From Thermoleophilia bacterium SCSIO 60948 (GTDB lineage Bacteria; Actinomycetota; Thermoleophilia; Solirubrobacterales; 70-9), in assembly GCA_021496505.1 (NCBI GenBank), contig CP053031.1, positions 2,410,001 to 2,474,000 of the forward strand: 64,000 nucleotides of DNA, in the 5' to 3' direction. The notes beneath the pieces are model-generated. The model did no database searches, was not told where the DNA came from, and worked only from the letters and a program-made list of their open reading frames with translations. Positions 60,301 to 64,000 of the stretch are shown here, one piece after another; position 1 is the stretch's first letter; every line of letters begins with the position of its first letter. A program made the translations under genes and the position numbers.

Positions 60301-61835
60301 TCCTCGTCAGACCAGTCGAAGACCCCACGAGCCTCTGTGAAATCCAGCGGCTCGGCACGACAGGCCGGATCGCTGAGGACATCTCGCCAACGGCCGCCAT
60401 CGCGCGCGCTCTTCGGGACGGTTCGAGCGTCGTCGTGGTAAGCCTCGAGCCAAAGTCGCTCAACATCGGCAACCTGAAGAACGCTCTCGAGCTCATCCAC
60501 CTCGTAGACGAGGTCGTCGAGAGGCACCTCCCCACCCGCGAGCCTAAGGGAGCCCCGTTTTGCCAACTCGCGCCACTGCCGCTCGATCATTCGATCAAAC
60601 TGGCTCCGGAGCCATTCCGACCCGCCGCACTCTTCGGTAGATAGCGCGATCGCGCGCCACGCGATCTTAGGACGACTCGAGAGCCGCTCAACCGCGACTG
60701 CGACAGCTAGCTCTCCTATTGCGTCGACCAGCCAGCTATTCCGCTTGTGAGCGAGTAGATCGGTTCGGTCTGTGCTCAGCTTGAAGTGCTTCGAGCCAAC
60801 CGAGAACGGCAAGGAGCTGGGCTCCTCGAGGGGCAGGCCGACGTAGACCCGACTAGGTAACGCTCGTCCCGGAACAGCAAGGCGTACGTCCAAAGTCTCG
60901 CCAAGCCGATCCCCCGCGTCAGCAAGAGCCTGCGGCCGTCGAAACCTCGCGACGTACCTCGTCCAGCGCCGGTTGCTCCCGGGTTCAGTTACGGTTGCTT
61001 CCCGGATATCAAGCGCCCGTGCCACGGTCAAAGACGAAGGCCTATCGGGACCCCTCCGTAGCCGGCAGGACCTGATCAGCTTCTTACGTCGTCCAAGCTC
61101 CGTAAGTGAGACTGATGAGACGTGATCGAGGAAGAGCAGCGACGATGCGTCCCACTTGGCGATCCAGTCCTCGAAGAAGCCAAGGTCGAACTCCTTTTCC
61201 TTTAGCGTCAACACGAAAAGGGTTTCGCGTGCGTCAGCGTCCCAGAAGCCTGCAATCGGACGCGCCGGCGAAGCAGGCTTAATCCGTCCATCTTCGATCG
61301 AGAAACTAGGTAGCGGGCGACAGTGCACCTGTAGCTCACGCCCAAGTTGCTTGAGCGTCTTTAGGCCGACCCCAAACTGGCCAATCTTCTCGGCGTCATG
61401 CCTGGAGCCTGAAATTAGGGGAAGCGACATCTTTAGAACGTCGCGAAGCTCGACGGGTCGCCCATCATGAGCGACGAGTAGTTCGCCCGAACCGCTTCGA
61501 CCTTTCCGAAACCCGAAGCGAACGGTGGATGCCTGCTGATCCTCGGCGTTCTGCACGACCTCCTGAAGACCTCGCGTAGCGACGCTGTGTATCGACTCGG
61601 CGAGGCGCTCGGCACCGGCAACCATCTCGTCAAAGAGATGGAACTTCCCCATCTCCGCTAGGAGCTTGATCGCCTCTTGCTCATCGCTCGGGGACAGGCC
61701 GAGGCTCTCGTAGTCCCGTCCTTCGTACATAGCCTTCACTGCTCTAGCGGCGGGCGAGTCGTCTCCACCGACGACGGCTATTTCGAGACGTCTCTTCTCG
61801 TCGTGCAGTGCGGTCTTGGGCAGGGCGTCAGTCAT
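57339..61835 (-). CDS. Giant GHKL-ATPase (sacsin-like) protein with C-terminal DUF3883
   Basis: 1498 aa. The N-terminal GHKL fold: LQEVVQNAEDQQA (N-box E92/N96), VAHDGRPV (D124-G) and IGQFGVGLKTLK (152-159), the Hsp90/sacsin-type ATP pocket with HATPase glycine loop. The middle 1000 residues are helical, unrecognised. The C-terminus has LALDLISTVLADRRGVELEDI, DVWVEIKAHG and RYLLAIVWGL, the DUF3883 (NOV) region with an E-x-K step that may be a degenerate nuclease fold. First gene of the operon. Similar giants occur beside restriction-like genes and may sense invading DNA or proteins. Confidence 0.84.
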   Translation of the reverse strand: MTDALPKTALHDEKRRLEIAVVGGDDSPAARAVKAMYEGRDYESLGLSPSDEQEAIKLLAEMGKFHLFDEMVAGAERLAESIHSVATRGLQEVVQNAEDQQASTVRFGFRKGRSGSGELLVAHDGRPVELRDVLKMSLPLISGSRHDAEKIGQFGVGLKTLKQLGRELQVHCRPLPSFSIEDGRIKPASPARPIAGFWDADARETLFVLTLKEKEFDLGFFEDWIAKWDASSLLFLDHVSSVSLTELGRRKKLIRSCRLRRGPDRPSSLTVARALDIREATVTEPGSNRRWTRYVARFRRPQALADAGDRLGETLDVRLAVPGRALPSRVYVGLPLEEPSSLPFSVGSKHFKLSTDRTDLLAHKRNSWLVDAIGELAVAVAVERLSSRPKIAWRAIALSTEECGGSEWLRSQFDRMIERQWRELAKRGSLRLAGGEVPLDDLVYEVDELESVLQVADVERLWLEAYHDDARTVPKSARDGGRWRDVLSDPACRAEPLDFTEARGVFDWSDEEIGSRGGGWLVDFVAACLTLRAGEQLTQLRCVPLADGRGRLSPEDVIEKGALLVHTVSDSGLAASLGLAQQIAPQLRSTGRAAQEVRQWLSEVGALHQRASDEATIRALASASGARPHDLRSRPDVLKRLKNSFDQLSQEERTSLGHGVGRNIAIEGYVNMNSRKQPVSVKPVDAYLPSAIDSSPFPRAAGKTKDLRWVDPSYRELLAGPRGRGALAFLRELGAATAPRLVPAAQPTKNPHAPKLTEQDGLCAQHQEELQAFPRATGLQHDWESPDAYAIAVNIASERKLAQRQARARAFVLAINERWGQYADRTEATAVWHYGSFHEQGTVTATWLARLASYPWFTTRERGLNAACPRDLAVLTEAAFGVEGENRARYSGELEPEHADLSFVAALGIRGRPRASDVLAQLGGLKDANRAGRLVEQQEADRYLAALSDFVTGGRYESESDMSDEQIRRALADPGREGGLILVADSWLSPTNVRRGPQLHTSLPCTSAAPGLLEAIGVPKPSAAECVGVLQALAQEESVDRTAEFRVFERLLDLASESRRGLGALARTPLRLHSGWHQTRRRDDVFATADSALAKQLGEKWPVWAPPMPLARLDPLLPKLGIVLLGPENVEADIPQRLLSAELDRRAEFLDALSRFRHYLQIHHVDLYGAVTAETWRSLADAALIISPDWALRVRAPHRRVERVSVDAYLFDDPNVLCLADDDQLGRREGAAQAIAARVGGPDASEAELSTLALVWAEAFRDDSGPEFDLDPSEAPQDAPDFLGFDNFERRTRRRGSARRKSVPRHQAPIKEKPRRLHTIDELDLSEIGGLLLEGNRRGATIRLSSRSKLVLPKKQRRGSSPSRPARAGNREYTDEDRENLALDLISTVLADRRGVELEDIRHHKNAGADAVDRSKDVWVEIKAHGKDMPEAVRFEPSEFELAEKKKGRYLLAIVWGLEVPRRPDYVLVSDPLRRLDRKISGRVHLSGIGDLRRRAGV

Positions 61836-61836
61836 G

Positions 61837-61861
61837 CGTCCCTAAGTGTCACTCAGGGACG
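61837..61861 (-). promoter_or_regulatory. 25-bp near-perfect palindrome at the ribosome-binding site of the GHKL gene
   Basis: Arms CGTCCCTAAGTG and CACTCAGGGACG around one T match in 11 of 12 positions, and in RNA the mismatch is a G-U pair. It ends 1 nt before ATG 61835, so the minus-strand AGGGA that would act as Shine-Dalgarno lies inside the stem. Could be an operator or an RNA hairpin hiding the start. Confidence 0.6.
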
Positions 61862-62031
61862 ATTCGCCATGCGTTGGTCCGCGGCATGGTGACAGCGCCG
61901 GCCGCGCGAGTTGACCAGTCCGCGAGAAACGCGTTCATAACAGTGCCGGGAGCCCGCCTCGATACCCAGGGTGCCATGCTTGCCGTTCTAAAAGGGGGCG
62001 GTGAACTGGCTCGACCTCGGAACGCCCTCGG

Positions 62032-62364
62032 CTACCCGGAGCCTCGCCATACTTGGTGACGAAAGCCATCATGATCGACCACGCAAGCTCTGCCGGCGTC
62101 GCTCAAATAGGCGAGGGCCTGGCTGACATAACTCGATGGCGTCGTAGGGTCCAGAAGTCGGGCCCTGCGATCGCGTCTCAGGAGCTCCACAAGCTCGGCG
62201 CGCTGCCAGTCTCGATCTTGATCTAACGCGTTCAAGATGACATCGACCACATACTGTGGCGGCTTTCGGGGCGGGCGATCTGCCTGTTCATGAACCGGCG
62301 CCCGGGCTCCACGCCCCGCGCCCGGCCGCTCGATTGACGGGAGATGCTCGACTACTCGAGCCAT
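62032..62364 (-). CDS. Small probable DNA-binding protein
   Basis: 110 aa from ATG 62364. An N-terminal Arg/Pro-rich segment (about 40 residues) precedes YVVDVILNALDQDRDWQRAELVELLRRDRRARLLDPTTPSSYVSQALAYLSDAGRACVVDHDG, which has the helix-turn-helix plus strand look of a winged-helix domain. It lies 2 bp from the stop of the ThDP enzyme gene and 170 bp upstream of the palindrome, so it is a candidate repressor of the GHKL operon. No family assigned. Confidence 0.55.
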   Translation of the reverse strand: MARVVEHLPSIERPGAGRGARAPVHEQADRPPRKPPQYVVDVILNALDQDRDWQRAELVELLRRDRRARLLDPTTPSSYVSQALAYLSDAGRACVVDHDGFRHQVWRGSG

Positions 62365-62366
62365 CG

Positions 62367-64000
62367 CTACGCCAGCACAGCCTTGCGTGGATACACGACC
62401 CCGGGGTCCGTGAGCACATTCACCAGCGCCGGCTTCCCGCTCGCAAACGCTCGCTCCAATGCGCCCGGCAGCTGAACCGGCTCCCGCACCAACTCCCCAT
62501 GCCCCCCAAGCGCCGTGACCACCTCGTCATATCGCGTCCCCTCCCGCAGCTGCGCCGCAATCGAATACCCGTAGAGGTACTTCATCGGGTGCTCCTCGAG
62601 CGCCCAGACGCCGTTATTGCCCATCACGCAGACGATCGGCAGGCCGAGGCGGACCATCGTGTCGAACTCGAGGCCCGAGAAGCCGAAGGCGCCGTCGCCG
62701 GCGAGCAAGCAGACGGGCTTGTCGGGATGGGCGACCTTGGCGCCGATCGCCTGGCCGGGGCCGGCGCCGAGGCAGCCGTAGGGCCCGGGGTCCATCCAGT
62801 AGCCGGGCTCGTAGGTCTCGATCATCTTGCCGGCGTAGGAGACGAAGTCGCCGCCGTCGCCGATCACGATCGTGTCGCGGGGTAGGAACGCGTTGAGCTC
62901 GGCGTAGACGCGCATCGGGTGGAGCGGCGAGCGGTCGTCGGCGAGCTCCTCGGCTTCGGCCGCGCGCTTCTCTGACTCCTCATCGGTCACTTGCTTGACC
63001 CAGGCGGCGGTGCGGTCGCGCGAGCCGCCGGCCTCGACCGCGCCCTCTCGGATCGCGGCGAGCGTCGCGCGGATGTCGCCGACGAGCTCGACGTCGGGCG
63101 TACGGTTGGCCGTCAGCTCGTTCGGCGCCGAGTCGAGCCAGAGCAGCTTCGCCTCCTCCCCCACCGACCCGCCGAAGCCGAGCCGGAAGTCGAGTGGGAC
63201 GCCGACGACGAGCACGACGTCGGCCCCCTTCAGTCCCTTGCCCCTCGCCCGCGAGAAGCAGAGTTCGTGGTCGGCCGGCAGACAGCCGCGACCCATGCCG
63301 TTCAGGAAGACGGGGATCCCGAGCTGCTCGGCGAGCGCTCGCAGCTCGTCCTCGCCGCGCGACCAGTAAAGGCCGGTGCCGGCCATGATCGCCGGGCGCT
63401 CGGCCTTGGCGAGGAGGGCGGCGGCCTCGTCGGCGTTGGTTGCGGGAATGGCGTCGGGCGGTGACGCTGGCGTCGGGTCGTCGACCTCGGCCGACGAGAA
63501 GACGATGTCCATCGGATAGTCGACGAAGGTCGGGCCGCTCGGCTGCGCCGTCGCGCTGTCGATCGCCTCGAGCGTCGCGTCCTGGATCCGCGCCGGGTCC
63601 TTGACGGTGCCGGCGCTCTTCGTCACCGGCTCGCAGACCGGAACGTGGTCGAACTCCTGGAGCGAGCCCGATCCCCAGCGGCCCTCGGGCGCGCGGCCCC
63701 CGAGGACGACGATCGGCGAGCGGTTGAAGAGCGCCCCGGCCATCGCGGAGATGCCGTTAGTGACGCCAGGACCTGCGGTCAGCGCGGCGATACCCGGCTC
63801 GCGGGTCGCCTTCGCATACCCCTCGGCGGCCCAGACCGCCGCCTGCTCGTGGCGCGTGTCGACGATCTCGATCCGCTCCTCGCGACAGCCGTCGTAGATC
63901 GAGAAGATGTGGCCGCCGGAGAGGGTGAAGAGTTTCGAGACGCCGCGGGCCTTGAGGGCCTTGGCGATGAGCCGACCGCCGTGAGGGGCGCCTGGCTCGA
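62367..64000 (-). CDS. ThDP-dependent acetolactate-synthase-like enzyme, N-terminus cut by window end
   Basis: About 544 visible residues; the frame runs off the window after only the first residues of the fold (RLIAKALKARGVSKLF). RHEQAAVWAAEGYAKAT holds the catalytic Glu that activates thiamine diphosphate, TAGPGVTNG follows, and GDGAFGFSGLEFDTMVRLGLPIVCVMGNN is the ThDP/Mg site (GDG-x24-NN). This is the acetolactate synthase/oxalyl-CoA decarboxylase-type family. Residues for the FAD cofactor cannot be judged. No regulatory subunit is next to it, which argues for a catabolic or decarboxylase role over isoleucine/valine synthesis. Confidence 0.88.
   Translation of the reverse strand, partial: EPGAPHGGRLIAKALKARGVSKLFTLSGGHIFSIYDGCREERIEIVDTRHEQAAVWAAEGYAKATREPGIAALTAGPGVTNGISAMAGALFNRSPIVVLGGRAPEGRWGSGSLQEFDHVPVCEPVTKSAGTVKDPARIQDATLEAIDSATAQPSGPTFVDYPMDIVFSSAEVDDPTPASPPDAIPATNADEAAALLAKAERPAIMAGTGLYWSRGEDELRALAEQLGIPVFLNGMGRGCLPADHELCFSRARGKGLKGADVVLVVGVPLDFRLGFGGSVGEEAKLLWLDSAPNELTANRTPDVELVGDIRATLAAIREGAVEAGGSRDRTAAWVKQVTDEESEKRAAEAEELADDRSPLHPMRVYAELNAFLPRDTIVIGDGGDFVSYAGKMIETYEPGYWMDPGPYGCLGAGPGQAIGAKVAHPDKPVCLLAGDGAFGFSGLEFDTMVRLGLPIVCVMGNNGVWALEEHPMKYLYGYSIAAQLREGTRYDEVVTALGGHGELVREPVQLPGALERAFASGKPALVNVLTDPGVVYPRKAVLA

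Noticed and set aside
1-64000. CRISPR arrays, tRNA, rRNA, transposases or integrases
   Set aside because: No regular spaced repeats, cloverleaf-like segments, ribosomal motifs or recombinase proteins were seen on either strand; small RNAs cannot be excluded by eye.
62367-64000. Calling the last gene ilvB of branched-chain amino acid synthesis
   Set aside because: No small regulatory subunit or ilvC follows, and the N-terminus is outside the window, so a neutral ThDP-enzyme name is safer.

Overview
The window is G+C-rich throughout. It uses GTG, TTG and even CTG starts, dense 4-nt start/stop overlaps (ATGA, GTGA), strong third-position G/C, and carries RecBCD, DUF5925-type AAA ATPases, HxlR/MarR-controlled DHA2 drug exporters and many secreted proteins. 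This points to a high-GC actinomycete-type genome. My best guess is Thermoleophilia/Solirubrobacterales, inferred from gene style only; there is no rRNA or tRNA in the window to prove it.

Region 1 (1-18.4 kb): ordinary chromosome (exporters with regulators, xseA/xseB, a fatty acid desaturase, a DEAD-box helicase, a GNAT, an SDR). Into it are sprinkled fourteen paralogous genes, all on the minus strand, each encoding a small exported protein. Each has a signal peptide, a beta-rich domain with an F-x-G-x-V / C-x3-R-x-V core, a T-[DN]-x-x-G-x-Y step and a second Cys near the C-terminus. I call them the S2C family (secreted two-cysteine), copies 1-14. They have diverged strongly, are interleaved with unrelated genes, and several have private terminator-like hairpins. 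I do not recognise a described family, and this is one of the two most interesting systems here. A 416-aa exported protein made of three related modules is translationally coupled to copy 13. A TipA-like MerR regulator at 10.5-11.3 kb is split by one amber codon at a position where tryptophan would be expected.

Region 2 (18.5-25.7 kb): SnoaL-like protein, HxlR regulator and DHA2 exporter plus thioesterase, a TPR protein, a five-repeat secreted Ig-like protein, and a three-gene envelope operon (PASTA lipoprotein, membrane zinc ribbon, coiled-coil membrane protein).

Region 3 (25.8-35.9 kb): accessory block. An ADP-ribosylglycohydrolase diverges from a VWA gene. Then comes a tightly packed plus-strand series with a cyclic-phosphate-processing receiver domain (cREC), an RNA-repair-type HAD phosphatase, two paralogous DUF5925 AAA+ ATPases, an HD (SpoT/MESH1-like) hydrolase, two zinc-ribbon proteins and several orphans. 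I read it as a candidate uncharacterised RNA-repair/nucleotide-processing stress system. Two of its promoter regions share an 11-mer at almost the same distance from the start codon.

Region 4 (35.9-61.9 kb): DNA repair and defence. An orphan 489-codon ORF (about 467 aa from the chosen start), a NERD-domain helicase with an apparent 1-nt frameshift, two PD-(D/E)XK-like proteins and recC-recB-recD are followed by a minus-strand operon of visibly lower G+C. In transcription order it encodes a 1498-aa GHKL (sacsin-like)/DUF3883 protein, two DNA methyltransferases, an orphan, a McrB/MoxR-like AAA+ ATPase and a DUF2357/McrC-like PD-(D/E)XK nuclease. This looks like a multi-gene anti-phage system that I cannot match to a named one. 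A 25-bp near-perfect palindrome sits directly over the ribosome-binding site of its first gene.

Region 5 (62-64 kb): a small probable DNA-binding protein and a ThDP-dependent acetolactate-synthase-like enzyme cut by the window end. No CRISPR array, IS element, integrase, rRNA or tRNA was recognised.
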